Shown piece by piece: positions 15,748 through 23,709 of a stretch of DNA of 36,543 nt. A model generated the notes under the pieces. It saw nothing but the letters and a program-made list of their open reading frames with translations. It did no database searches and was not told the DNA's origin. This stretch comes from Paludibacteraceae bacterium. Lineage in GTDB: Bacteria > Bacteroidota > Bacteroidia > Bacteroidales > Paludibacteraceae. How positions within the stretch are numbered: position 1 is the first letter of the stretch; each line of letters begins with the position of its first letter. The position numbers and the translations under genes were made by a program. The stretch is taken from positions 1 to 36,543 of the forward strand of contig JAFOFC010000028.1 in the NCBI GenBank assembly GCA_017387515.1, given 5' to 3'.

Positions 15748-16719
15748 ATGAAAAGAATAGTAACTTGGATAATCAGTGTAATGGTAAGTGCCACGGCTTT
15801 AATGGCACAAGATTACTCGTTGAGTAATCACAATGTGGTGCCTTTTAGTTTGAACCCATCGTCGGTGGGTGCTGCCAATACGTTGCGTTTAGGCATTAAC
15901 TACCGCATGCAATGGCCCGTATTAAGCAACAACTACCATACCGTACGCGTATCGTACGACCAAAATGTGTACAAGCAAATGTGCTCGGTGGGTGCATCGT
16001 ATAGTTATGATCAGCATTCGTCTGTTTTTGGAGTGCACCAATTTGATGCGGTGTATGCGCATACTTTCCGTTTGGCCGATAAGCATTTTATTCGTTTGGG
16101 TTTGCAGGCTAGCTGTTTCTTAAACCAATTGCATGCAGATGGTCTTACCTTTGGCGACCAATACGACCCCTCTACGGGCAATATGCTTCCTTCTAGTGCC
16201 GAACAATGGGAAAACCAAAGCAAAACCTTTTTTGACTTCTCGGTAGGGGCTAGTTACGTGTTTGAGCATAAGTTGATGGTGGGTTTTGCCGTTTATCACC
16301 TGGCCGAACCCGATAATGGTTTTGTGCCCAATATGCAAAATTTACCTCGTAAATACGTGGGTCAAATTGGTTTTGTACAAGATTTAAAGCTAAATCATGG
16401 CCTAAAAAGCCAAGGCTTTTCTGATAACTACTTTTTTGCCAATGCCTCTTATCAACAACAAGCCGATTTTAAACAAGCTTACATAGGGGCTGGTATTTGC
16501 TATCAACCCGTTATTATAGGGGTGTCGTACAAAACCGACATCGACCAGGTGCACACCGTATCGTTTACCGCAGGTGCTTACTACAAAGGCTTCCAGCTAT
16601 ACTATGTGTTTGACTTGTTTACGTCCGATAGGCAGAATGGTTCGTGGAGTAACGAAATATCGCTTATTTACACCATGCCTACTAAAAAGAAAGATTTGTG
16701 CCCTGTTACTTATTGGTAA
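15748..16719 (+). CDS. PorP/SprF-family type IX secretion outer-membrane protein
   Basis: A 323-residue beta-barrel-like protein with a cleavable signal peptide (ending ATALMAQ) followed by the family's typical opening, YSLSNHNVVPFSLNPSSVGA. Alternating hydrophobic strands fill the rest, including FFDFSVGASYVF and VSFTAGAYYKGFQLYYVFDL. Such proteins anchor or help attach type-B T9SS cargo, and the gene is normally encoded right after its adhesin, as here. It shares a transcript with the adhesin. Its last 14 bases overlap the end of the convergent GH17 gene. Confidence 0.87.
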   Translation: MKRIVTWIISVMVSATALMAQDYSLSNHNVVPFSLNPSSVGAANTLRLGINYRMQWPVLSNNYHTVRVSYDQNVYKQMCSVGASYSYDQHSSVFGVHQFDAVYAHTFRLADKHFIRLGLQASCFLNQLHADGLTFGDQYDPSTGNMLPSSAEQWENQSKTFFDFSVGASYVFEHKLMVGFAVYHLAEPDNGFVPNMQNLPRKYVGQIGFVQDLKLNHGLKSQGFSDNYFFANASYQQQADFKQAYIGAGICYQPVIIGVSYKTDIDQVHTVSFTAGAYYKGFQLYYVFDLFTSDRQNGSWSNEISLIYTMPTKKKDLCPVTYW

Positions 16720-17938
16720 AAATAGGTGCAAATAGCAAGCTGTCTTGTCCGTTAAACGTCTTTTGAATAGGGTTGCCACATCGGGTTAACCCTTTAAAAG
16801 TACCTTTGTCTACTTCTTCCCATAATACGTATTTAGCCTTGCCATCTACGGTAAACAAACCAAAATGATTTTCTGAGTTGAGTGGATGTAGGGCATCTTT
16901 CCATGGTTCGTCAAAGGCTTCAAAAAAGAAGCAAGATATTCCGTTTTTATTGGTCCATTGGCGCATTTCGTGGTGGAATAGTGCCGCTTTTACTTGGTCT
17001 GCTGCCATAGAACCAGCCGCTCCGTATAGGTGTGCGTCGTTTGATGCCCAACCCGTTTCGCCTATGTGTATGGGTTTGGTGCTATCTATTTGATGAACAT
17101 AGTTAGCAACGGCGTAGTATTGGTTTTTGGCATAATTAACTGCTTGATGGATGGCTTCGTTACAGTAAGCAAGGTACAATGCTTGGTTGTTTTGCGGAGC
17201 ATGTTGGTTAGGATGTAACCAGAAAGAGGGGTTGTAGTGAGTGTCGTGAAAAGGATAAGTGTGCAACGAAACAAAATCAACAGCCTTTATCAGTGCTACC
17301 AAATCGGGGTTGTGATAATCGGTAGAGCCACCTCCCCACGAAGCAAAATTATCAGAACTAGTAATCCATAAATCGTTAGGTAAGGCACCTTCCTTTTTAA
17401 GATTTTGCAAGTGATTAACCCATTTTAAGATGATGTTGGGTGTTACAAAGTAACCAGTTGCCCAATGTACCATGGCTTCGTTTCCTACTGCAATTACTTT
17501 AACAATGTTTGGGTAACGTTGTGCCATCTCTATCGCTAAAGTAATTTCTTTGGTGTTGGCTATTAGGTCTTCTTCTTGGTGATTAGCAGAGTCGGTGCGT
17601 GCATGCAAACAATCAATCCATGCCCCTAACATAACGTACATCTCAAAATTAGCTTGCTCTTTTTTTAGTTGGTCTATGGCCTGCAAAATACGTTCTGTTT
17701 GTGGGCTTTGTGTGTCGTATGTTCTAAGTAGTTTAATGTCTAAAGCGGCTAGTAAAAGCATGTCTTCTTTAATTTGCTCAATACTAGGAACACTATCGCG
17801 GGTAGGGTATCTGTAGCCACTATACGATATGGCTTGGTAGTTTGGATTGCCTAAAATAGTAGCAGCACTGGGAGTGGTGTTATAATAGCAAGCACCGCAC
17901 AATAGGGATACAATAATCCCAAAAACTAATTTTTTCAT
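16706..17938 (-). CDS. Glycoside hydrolase family 17-like secreted enzyme
   Basis: The 410-residue protein starts with an export signal containing LLCGAC, an imperfect lipobox, so it may be a lipoprotein. The TIM-barrel carries the GH17 catalytic pair: the acid/base E154 in AVGNEA and the nucleophile E294 in IHIGETGW. Other GH17-like pieces are LLRTYD near 70 and SLHTYPF near 225. GH17 enzymes cut or rearrange beta-1,3-glucans. It is a single leftward gene between serA and the PorP gene, overlapping the latter tail to tail. A role in exopolysaccharide or dietary glucan breakdown is possible. The substrate is not proven. Confidence 0.82.
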   Translation of the reverse strand: MKKLVFGIIVSLLCGACYYNTTPSAATILGNPNYQAISYSGYRYPTRDSVPSIEQIKEDMLLLAALDIKLLRTYDTQSPQTERILQAIDQLKKEQANFEMYVMLGAWIDCLHARTDSANHQEEDLIANTKEITLAIEMAQRYPNIVKVIAVGNEAMVHWATGYFVTPNIILKWVNHLQNLKKEGALPNDLWITSSDNFASWGGGSTDYHNPDLVALIKAVDFVSLHTYPFHDTHYNPSFWLHPNQHAPQNNQALYLAYCNEAIHQAVNYAKNQYYAVANYVHQIDSTKPIHIGETGWASNDAHLYGAAGSMAADQVKAALFHHEMRQWTNKNGISCFFFEAFDEPWKDALHPLNSENHFGLFTVDGKAKYVLWEEVDKGTFKGLTRCGNPIQKTFNGQDSLLFAPIFTNK

Positions 17939-17970
17939 AATGTGATGATGAGGTTTGTTTTGATTGGTTA

Positions 17971-18013
17971 AAAAAACTCGGGGACTTCGACAAGCTCAGT
18001 CACCGAGTTTTTT
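17971..18013 (-). terminator. Intrinsic terminator of serC-serA
   Basis: AAAAAACTCGG (17971-17981) pairs with CCGAGTTTTTT (18003-18013). The loop contains CTTCGACAAGCTCAG, a short word that, as I recall, is a widely dispersed repeat in many bacterial genomes. The arms are symmetrical and could act both ways. Confidence 0.85.
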
Positions 18014-18033
18014 GTAATGTATGGTGTAAACAA

Positions 18034-18954
18034 TTATTTGTTTACTTGGAATTTGTTGATGCCGTCGCGCAAGAAACCAACAATTTGGTTAGCAGCAGCA
18101 ATACCAGCATTGATGTTTGCTTCGGCTGTTTGAGCTCCCATTTTTTTAGGAGTAGAGAAGTAGCGACCAGCAAATTTTTCGGCAAATTCGGCGTTAGCAG
18201 CAGGCATAATGTCTGTCATGTAACGGAAATCGCAACGGTCTTCCATCAATTTGATTACTTCGGCTTCGTTGATTACTTCTTTACGAGCGGTGTTAACCAA
18301 CATAGCGCCTTTAGGCATTTTGTTTAACAAATCGTAATTGATCGAGTTTTTGGTTTCTGCAGTAGCAGGAATGTGCAACGATACTACATCGCAAGTGCTG
18401 TACAATTCTTCTACCGAGTTAAGGGCAGTAACACCATCTTTTTCAATTACTTCTTTTGGGCAATAAGCATCAAATGCGTAGATGTCCATGCCAAAACCTT
18501 TAGCAATGCGCGCTACGTTACGACCTACGTTACCGTAAGCGTGGATACCCAATTTTTTGCCCATCAATTCGGTACCAGAAGTACCATTGTATAGGTTACG
18601 TACACCGTAAACCATCATGCCTAATGCCAATTCGGCAACAGCGTTAGCATTTTGGCCAGGAGTGTTCATTACACATACACCTGCTGCGGTAGCGGCTTGC
18701 AAATCTACGTTGTCGTATCCAGCACCAGCACGTACTACAATTTTTAGTTCTTTAGCAGCGGCCAAAACTTCTGCGTCAACAATGTCGCTACGAATAATAA
18801 TGGCGTTTGCATCGGCTACAGCTTCTAATAGTTGTGCTTTGTCGGTGTATTTTTCTAGTAAAACTAGTTCGTAACCAGCTTGGTCAATTACATTTTTAAT
18901 ACCGTCAATCGCTACTTTAGCGAAAGGTTTTTCGGTTGCAACTAAAACTTTCAT
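18034..18954 (-). CDS. serA: D-3-phosphoglycerate dehydrogenase, short Lys-type
   Basis: First step of the phosphorylated serine pathway: 3-phosphoglycerate plus NAD+ to 3-phosphohydroxypyruvate. The 306-residue protein has the 2-hydroxyacid dehydrogenase fold with VRAGAGYDNVD at 74-84, the cofactor loop AYGNVGRNVA (139-148, first Gly replaced) and Arg224 in NTARKE. It ends after the catalytic domains with no ACT domain, so serine feedback through ACT is absent. Where most relatives have the catalytic His (TPHxG) it reads TPKKMG (268-273), the Lys-containing form known from Bacteroides-like enzymes and Entamoeba. It lies three bases behind serC in one operon. Confidence 0.93.
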   Translation of the reverse strand: MKVLVATEKPFAKVAIDGIKNVIDQAGYELVLLEKYTDKAQLLEAVADANAIIIRSDIVDAEVLAAAKELKIVVRAGAGYDNVDLQAATAAGVCVMNTPGQNANAVAELALGMMVYGVRNLYNGTSGTELMGKKLGIHAYGNVGRNVARIAKGFGMDIYAFDAYCPKEVIEKDGVTALNSVEELYSTCDVVSLHIPATAETKNSINYDLLNKMPKGAMLVNTARKEVINEAEVIKLMEDRCDFRYMTDIMPAANAEFAEKFAGRYFSTPKKMGAQTAEANINAGIAAANQIVGFLRDGINKFQVNK

Positions 18955-18957
18955 ATA

Positions 18958-20028
18958 TTATGCGTTTTGTTTTTCAAATTCTGCCATGCAGTCTACCAAG
19001 GCTTGAACGCTTTCGATAGGAAGCGCATTGTAAGTAGAAGCACGGAAACCACCTACCGAACGGTGACCTTTGATACCTACCATACCTTTTTCGGTAGCAA
19101 ATTTCATAAAGTCAGCTTCAAGGTGTTTGTATTCGTCTTTCATAACAAAGCAGATGTTCATGCGAGAACGGTCTTCTTTGTTAGCGGTACCTACAAACAT
19201 TTTGCTGTTGTCGATAGCGTTGTAAAGCAATTCTGCTTTAGCGATGTTGCGTTTTTCCATTTCGGCAACACCACCGTTAGCTTTTAACCATTTAAGGGTT
19301 TGCAAAGCGGTGTAGATAGGCAATACAGGAGGAGTGTTGAACATTGAACCATTGTCAATGTGTGTTTGGTAGTTCAACATGGTAGGAATGTAGCGGCTTA
19401 CTTTGCCCAACAAATCGTTGCGTACAATAACAAAAGTTACACCAGCAGGAGCTAGGTTCTTTTGTGCACCACCATAAATCATGCCGTATTTAGTTACGTC
19501 GATAGGACGAGAGAAAATATCTGACGACATGTCTGCGATAACTGGAACTGGAGAGTCGATATCTTCTAGCAACTCGGTACCGTAGATGGTGTTGTTAGTG
19601 GTAATGTGGAAATAATCTGCATCGGCAGGAATGGTGTAATCTTTAGGAATGAAAGTGTAGTTAGCATCGGCAGATGAAGCAACTTCTACCACTTCGCCAA
19701 ATGCTTTAGCTTCTTTCAATGCTTTTTTAGCCCATACACCGGTGTTTAAATAAGCAGCTTTGGTTTCCAAAAAGTTGAATGGAACCATGCAGAATTGTAA
19801 GCTAGCACCACCACCCAAGAAAATAACGGAGTAGTTATCTGGAATGTTTAATAATTCTTTGAACAAAGCTACTGCTTCGTCAACTACGGGTTGGAAGTTT
19901 TTAGCACGGTGGCTAATTTCCAAAATTGATAAACCGTCACCATCAAAATCCAATACAGCTGCTGCTGTTTGTTTGATTACTTCTTGTGGTAGGATAGATG
20001 GTCCTGCGTTAAAATTGTGCTTTTTCAT
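18958..20028 (-). CDS. serC: Phosphoserine aminotransferase
   Basis: Second step of serine synthesis (3-phosphohydroxypyruvate plus glutamate to phosphoserine); also acts in some pyridoxal phosphate pathways. At 356 residues it has the usual size. Family marks are the start [18 protein letters not shown] near 37-45, [10 protein letters not shown] near 70-79 and the PLP lysine K190 in [13 protein letters not shown], with WLKANGGV later. It is the first gene of the serC-serA pair, behind its own promoter at 20081-20088. Confidence 0.95.
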   Translation of the reverse strand: MKKHNFNAGPSILPQEVIKQTAAAVLDFDGDGLSILEISHRAKNFQPVVDEAVALFKELLNIPDNYSVIFLGGGASLQFCMVPFNFLETKAAYLNTGVWAKKALKEAKAFGEVVEVASSADANYTFIPKDYTIPADADYFHITTNNTIYGTELLEDIDSPVPVIADMSSDIFSRPIDVTKYGMIYGGAQKNLAPAGVTFVIVRNDLLGKVSRYIPTMLNYQTHIDNGSMFNTPPVLPIYTALQTLKWLKANGGVAEMEKRNIAKAELLYNAIDNSKMFVGTANKEDRSRMNICFVMKDEYKHLEADFMKFATEKGMVGIKGHRSVGGFRASTYNALPIESVQALVDCMAEFEKQNA

Positions 20029-20080
20029 ACAATTAAATATTAGTAGAATTTTTCTATAATCTCTAGTTTTTTGTAACGCG

Positions 20081-20088
20081 CAAATTTA
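20081..20088 (-). promoter_or_regulatory. -7 box (TAAATTTG) of serC-serA
   Basis: TAAATTTG on the minus strand is a consensus -7 box, with TTTC in place of TTTG 19 bases upstream. Transcription would begin near 20074, giving a leader of about 45 bases. Confidence 0.55.
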
Positions 20089-20163
20089 CGTTTTTTTTAT
20101 CGGCTTTGAAAATATAACGGCTTAAATTTTCAACAAACCTGCTTTTAAGTGCTTAAAAACGAA

Positions 20164-20194
20164 ACCCGTTAGCTGTTTTGTACAGTTAACGGGT
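20164..20194 (-). terminator. Intrinsic terminator of rfbB
   Basis: ACCCGTTAGCTGT (20164-20176) pairs with ACAGTTAACGGGT (20182-20194), 13 positions with one mismatch around a five-base loop. On the minus strand it is followed by TTTCGTTTTT, so it ends the leftward rfbB transcript 35 bases after the stop. Confidence 0.8.
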
Positions 20195-20228
20195 AAAATG
20201 TTACAATTTAACTACAATCGAATCATGA

Positions 20229-21284
20229 TTAACGATTAGCATATTGTTTTTCGTAATAGCTTTGGTAGTTGCCGCTGGTAACGTTGTTTAGCCATTCTTC
20301 GTTTTCTAGGTACCAGTCGACGGTTTTTTCCAAACCTTCGGCAAATTGAAGCGATGGTTTCCAACCTAGTTCGGTGCCCAATTTGGTAGGGTCGATGGCG
20401 TAACGCAAGTCGTGTCCAGCACGGTCGGTAACAAAGGTGATTAGTTTTTCTGATGTACCTTCTTCGCGACCTAATTTTTTGTCCATGATGCGGCAAAGCA
20501 AACGAATAAGGTCAATGTTGGTCCATTCGTTGTGGCCACCAATGTTATAGGTTTCGCCCAATTTACCATTGTGGAAAATGGTGTCGATGGCACGAGCGTG
20601 GTCGTTTACCCACAACCAATCGCGTACGTTTTCGCCTTTGCCATAAATTGGAATAGGGCGGTTGTTTTTAATGTTGTTGATAGATAGCGGAATTAATTTT
20701 TCTGGAAAATGGTTAGCACCATAGTTGTTAGAACAGTTTGACATAACAACAGGCAAACCATATGTGTGGAAATACGCTCTTACAAAGTGGTCAGAGCTAG
20801 CTTTTGATGCCGAATAGGGGCTACGTGGGTCGTAAGGTGTTTTTTCGGTAAAGAAACCTTCTTTGCCCAACGAACCATATACCTCGTCGGTAGATACATG
20901 GTAGAAACGTTTGCCTTCGTAGTTGCCTTTCCAAAGGTTTTTGGCCGCATTTAGCAAGTTGGCAGTACCCAAAACGTTGGTACGAATAAAAGCCAATGGG
21001 TCGGTAATAGAACGGTCTACGTGCGATTCGGCCGCTAAGTGGATAACACCATCAAATTTGTATTCTTGGAATAAATTTTCGATAAATTCTGTATCGGTAA
21101 TGTCGCCTTTAATAAATTGGTAGTTGGGCAAATCACAAATGTCTTTTAGATTTTCAAGGTTACCTGCGTAGGTAAGGGCATCTAGGTTGTAACACATGTA
21201 GTTAGGGTACTTGGTTACAAACAAACGGATAACGTGCGATCCGATAAAACCGGCGGCACCGGTAATTAGAATTTTTTTATCCAT
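20229..21284 (-). CDS. rfbB: dTDP-glucose 4,6-dehydratase
   Basis: Converts dTDP-glucose to dTDP-4-keto-6-deoxyglucose, the entry to dTDP-rhamnose and other deoxysugars of surface glycans. The 351-residue protein is an extended SDR with the NAD loop TGAAGFIG (8-15), HLAAESHVDRSI near 82-93, the catalytic TDE triad part (132-134) and Y157/K161 in YSASK. These dehydratase-specific Asp and Glu residues set it apart from UDP-galactose epimerases. It has its own terminator, and no rmlA, rmlC or rmlD is adjacent. Confidence 0.94.
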   Translation of the reverse strand: MDKKILITGAAGFIGSHVIRLFVTKYPNYMCYNLDALTYAGNLENLKDICDLPNYQFIKGDITDTEFIENLFQEYKFDGVIHLAAESHVDRSITDPLAFIRTNVLGTANLLNAAKNLWKGNYEGKRFYHVSTDEVYGSLGKEGFFTEKTPYDPRSPYSASKASSDHFVRAYFHTYGLPVVMSNCSNNYGANHFPEKLIPLSINNIKNNRPIPIYGKGENVRDWLWVNDHARAIDTIFHNGKLGETYNIGGHNEWTNIDLIRLLCRIMDKKLGREEGTSEKLITFVTDRAGHDLRYAIDPTKLGTELGWKPSLQFAEGLEKTVDWYLENEEWLNNVTSGNYQSYYEKQYANR

Positions 21285-21294
21285 GTCACTTATG

Positions 21295-21362
21295 TTGTTT
21301 AGTTGTTTAGTCGTTTAGTCGTTTAGTTGTTTGTGCTTTACGAGCGACGAGCGACGAGTGAC
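21295..21362. repeat. Two short tandem repeats upstream of rfbB
   Basis: The gap between rfbB and the CCDC81-HU/SPOR gene holds four near-identical units of GTTTAGTC/GTTTAGTTG (about 21297-21330), then three units of GAGCGAC/GAGTGAC (about 21342-21362). They lie where the rfbB promoter should be. Unit numbers may change by slippage. Confidence 0.6.
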
Positions 21363-21371
21363 TAACGATGG

Positions 21372-22259
21372 TTATGGGTTATAGTGCAATAGCCATACAT
21401 CTTTGTAGGCAGGATAGGCTTGTGCTATTTGCTCAATGCCTGCATTGCCTTCTTCTTCGGTAGCAAATGATGCGGCTACTATTCTAAATCTGTGTTCTGA
21501 GTAAATTATCTTACATTCTCCTAGCGAAGATGGTATTTCTGATAAAAATTTATATGCCTTCGCTTTTGCGCTAAAGCTGCCAATTACGGCATGATAGTGT
21601 TGGCAGGTAGCGTGCGTGGTAGGGGCTTGTTGTGGGGTTATAACTACCTCTTCGAATGCTATAGGTGGCACAAATGCAGCCCTAGATTCGTGCTGTTGAC
21701 GGGTAAAATTAACCGGAATCATCAACAAAATAAGAATAGCGGCTACGCAGGCAACAGCAAAACGCGACGATGCACGTTGTGGCAAAGTAAGCGGTTTTTT
21801 TATGGCTGTTTGTGGCTGATTAGCTGAAATTACAAGCTGCCTAGCAGGGGTTATTTCTGGAAAATATACGGGGGTTAATCCGTACGATGTTTGCACGGGA
21901 ATGCCGTTGGCATTGGGCTCAAAATCAATGCCTGTTTCGGTTTGGTGTAAACACCCTAATCGGCCTATTGTTATGTGCTTGTATAGGCTAAGTTGTTGGC
22001 GTAAAACCAATGCTTCTTGCTGTAGTAGCTGGTTGGCTTCTTGTAAGGTACAATTTTCTTGTTGAGCAATGGCTTGTGCTAGCAGGCCATCGTTATAGGT
22101 AAGTGTAGGATTAAAGCCTACTTTTTTACAAGGAGGATACAGCATGCCTGCCTGATTTTGAGCAGGTTGAGTAGAGGCTACAAAACCACCCAACGATGGA
22201 ATTACAACAAAATCGTGGTTTTCTAGCAAAGGTTCTATGTATTGCAATAGTTGAAGCAT
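21372..22259 (-). CDS. CCDC81-type HU domain protein with membrane anchor and SPOR domain
   Basis: The 295-residue protein has two N-terminal HU-fold domains of the bacterial CCDC81 type: about 1-58, with ENHDFVVIPSLGGFVAS, and about 60-115, with ITIGRLGCLHQ. Next come a transmembrane helix (166-184) and a C-terminal SPOR domain (about 220-293, starting HYHAVIGSFS) that binds denuded peptidoglycan glycans. The HU parts would face the cytoplasm and SPOR the periplasm, so it may link the nucleoid or another cytoplasmic partner to the division site or wall. This architecture is restricted to Bacteroidetes as far as I know. It lies 64 bases behind the efflux operon and has a promoter-like box at its very start. 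Confidence 0.85.
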   Translation of the reverse strand: MLQLLQYIEPLLENHDFVVIPSLGGFVASTQPAQNQAGMLYPPCKKVGFNPTLTYNDGLLAQAIAQQENCTLQEANQLLQQEALVLRQQLSLYKHITIGRLGCLHQTETGIDFEPNANGIPVQTSYGLTPVYFPEITPARQLVISANQPQTAIKKPLTLPQRASSRFAVACVAAILILLMIPVNFTRQQHESRAAFVPPIAFEEVVITPQQAPTTHATCQHYHAVIGSFSAKAKAYKFLSEIPSSLGECKIIYSEHRFRIVAASFATEEEGNAGIEQIAQAYPAYKDVWLLHYNP

Positions 22260-22264
22260 AGACG

Positions 22265-22272
22265 CAAAGGTA
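22265..22272 (-). promoter_or_regulatory. -7 box (TACCTTTG) directly before the CCDC81-HU/SPOR gene
   Basis: A perfect TAnnTTTG ends only five bases before the ATG at 22257-22259, with GTTG in place of TTTG 19 bases upstream. If used, transcription would begin at or near the start codon and give a leaderless mRNA. Confidence 0.45.
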
Positions 22273-22323
22273 GTAAAAAAGCTTTGTAAAACAACCCCTT
22301 GTTGGTATAAGTTGTTAACAATT

Positions 22324-23709
22324 CTATGGGTTGTAATGATAGTGTAGGTATTTGCGTGCTTGTACCCGATACGCTATAATGGCATCAGTTAAATCGTTTT
22401 GTGCTTTAAGTAAGGCTGTTTGGGCTTCTAGTAGTTCGGCTATGGTGCTGCTGCCTGCTTGGTAGCTAGAAAGGGTTAGGTGATGGTTGCGTTGGGCTAT
22501 TTCTACGGCTTTTTCGTACTCGTCTGCCATTAATAGCGCCTCGTTCATGCCGTTTAGGGCCTGTGTGGTGCGCATTTGCAGCAACTGGTCGGTGTGGGCT
22601 TGTTGTAGTTGGGCTTGCTCTATGGCCAATGCTTGCTTGCGCAGTTTATGGCTGGTTTCCCACCAAGCAGTTAAAGGCACCGATACCGATACAAACAAGG
22701 TTCCATTGCCTGTGTCGCTACCAAATCCATGGTCTAGAAAGTTAGCTTGGTAGTTTCCGTAACCGTAAGAAGCTCCCAAGGCTATGTGTGGCAAAGCCTC
22801 TGATAGTGCCATGCGGTGTTGTAATTGGGCAGCTTTTACTTGTAGAGCCAATAGTTGTGCCTCGGGACTGTTTTGTACTAATGTGTCTTGCAGGGGTATA
22901 TCCATTAGTAGGGTGGGTTGCTCTACTTGGATGCTATCGGTATATTCCATGCCAATGGATAGACACAAGGCACGTTTGGCCAACAAAATGCCGTTGGTAA
23001 GTTGGATGTGGGTGCGGTTCATTTCTGACCGTTTTAATTCCACTTGCAAAAGGTCTTTTTCTAGTGCAAGTCCGGCTTCTACGGCCGTTTTTACTATGTT
23101 TTCTAGGGTGTCAAGCAACGCAATACCGCTTTGTAATGTAGCTTGCTTGCTAGTAAGTCCTGCCACTAACCAATAACTTTCTTCTACTTGTTGTAATACA
23201 TCTCGGGTGGTTACTTTAGATTGTAGTTGTGCCGCCTCTATACCTATTTGCGCCAATTGGTTGCCGGTTACTATTTTTCCACCCATGTAAATGGGTTGCA
23301 AGGCCGAAACGCCCACTTGATAGCCATATTGGAACATGGAAAGGTGGTTGTCGATGCCTAAAGTAGGCCCTAATTTGCTGTATAAAAAGTTAAGCAGGTT
23401 TCTTGCGTCTGCATTGCCTATGTCGTCTATGCCTATTTCTAGAATAGGTTGTAAGGCATGATACCCCATGGCATAGCCACTAATTTGCGGAAAATAGTAG
23501 GATAGGGCTTGATTTTTGGTTTGTTGCGCTTTGTCTACCTCTAAATGGGCCTGCCTAATTACTTTGTTGTGCCATGCTGCCATGTGCAAACAAGAATCGA
23601 GCGATAGTGGCGTTTGTGCTAGTATGCTACTGCTTATGCTGCTAAAAAGAAAGCAACATGCTATGCCCAATAGTTTTTTTATAAGGTATGTAGGTTTATT
23701 TTTTATCAT
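22324..23709 (-). CDS. TolC-family outer-membrane efflux protein
   Basis: The 461-residue protein has an export signal (ending SSSILAQ) and two outer-membrane-efflux repeats rich in long coiled-coil helices: KVIRQAHLEVDKAQQTKNQA in the first, and TQALNGMNEALLMADEYEKA with YQAGSSTIAELLEAQTALLK in the second. Trimers form the outer-membrane tunnel of a tripartite pump. It overlaps the RND gene by 14 bases and is the last gene of the adaptor-RND-TolC operon, so it serves that pump. Confidence 0.92.
   Translation of the reverse strand: MIKNKPTYLIKKLLGIACCFLFSSISSSILAQTPLSLDSCLHMAAWHNKVIRQAHLEVDKAQQTKNQALSYYFPQISGYAMGYHALQPILEIGIDDIGNADARNLLNFLYSKLGPTLGIDNHLSMFQYGYQVGVSALQPIYMGGKIVTGNQLAQIGIEAAQLQSKVTTRDVLQQVEESYWLVAGLTSKQATLQSGIALLDTLENIVKTAVEAGLALEKDLLQVELKRSEMNRTHIQLTNGILLAKRALCLSIGMEYTDSIQVEQPTLLMDIPLQDTLVQNSPEAQLLALQVKAAQLQHRMALSEALPHIALGASYGYGNYQANFLDHGFGSDTGNGTLFVSVSVPLTAWWETSHKLRKQALAIEQAQLQQAHTDQLLQMRTTQALNGMNEALLMADEYEKAVEIAQRNHHLTLSSYQAGSSTIAELLEAQTALLKAQNDLTDAIIAYRVQARKYLHYHYNP

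Noticed and set aside
18003..18013. Reading the CTTCGACAAGCTCAG word as a mobile element end
   Set aside because: It is a short, widely dispersed word inside a terminator loop, with no target duplication or transposase.
21295..21362. CRISPR-like array
   Set aside because: The repeat units are 7-9 bases with no spacers; simple tandem repeats explain it.
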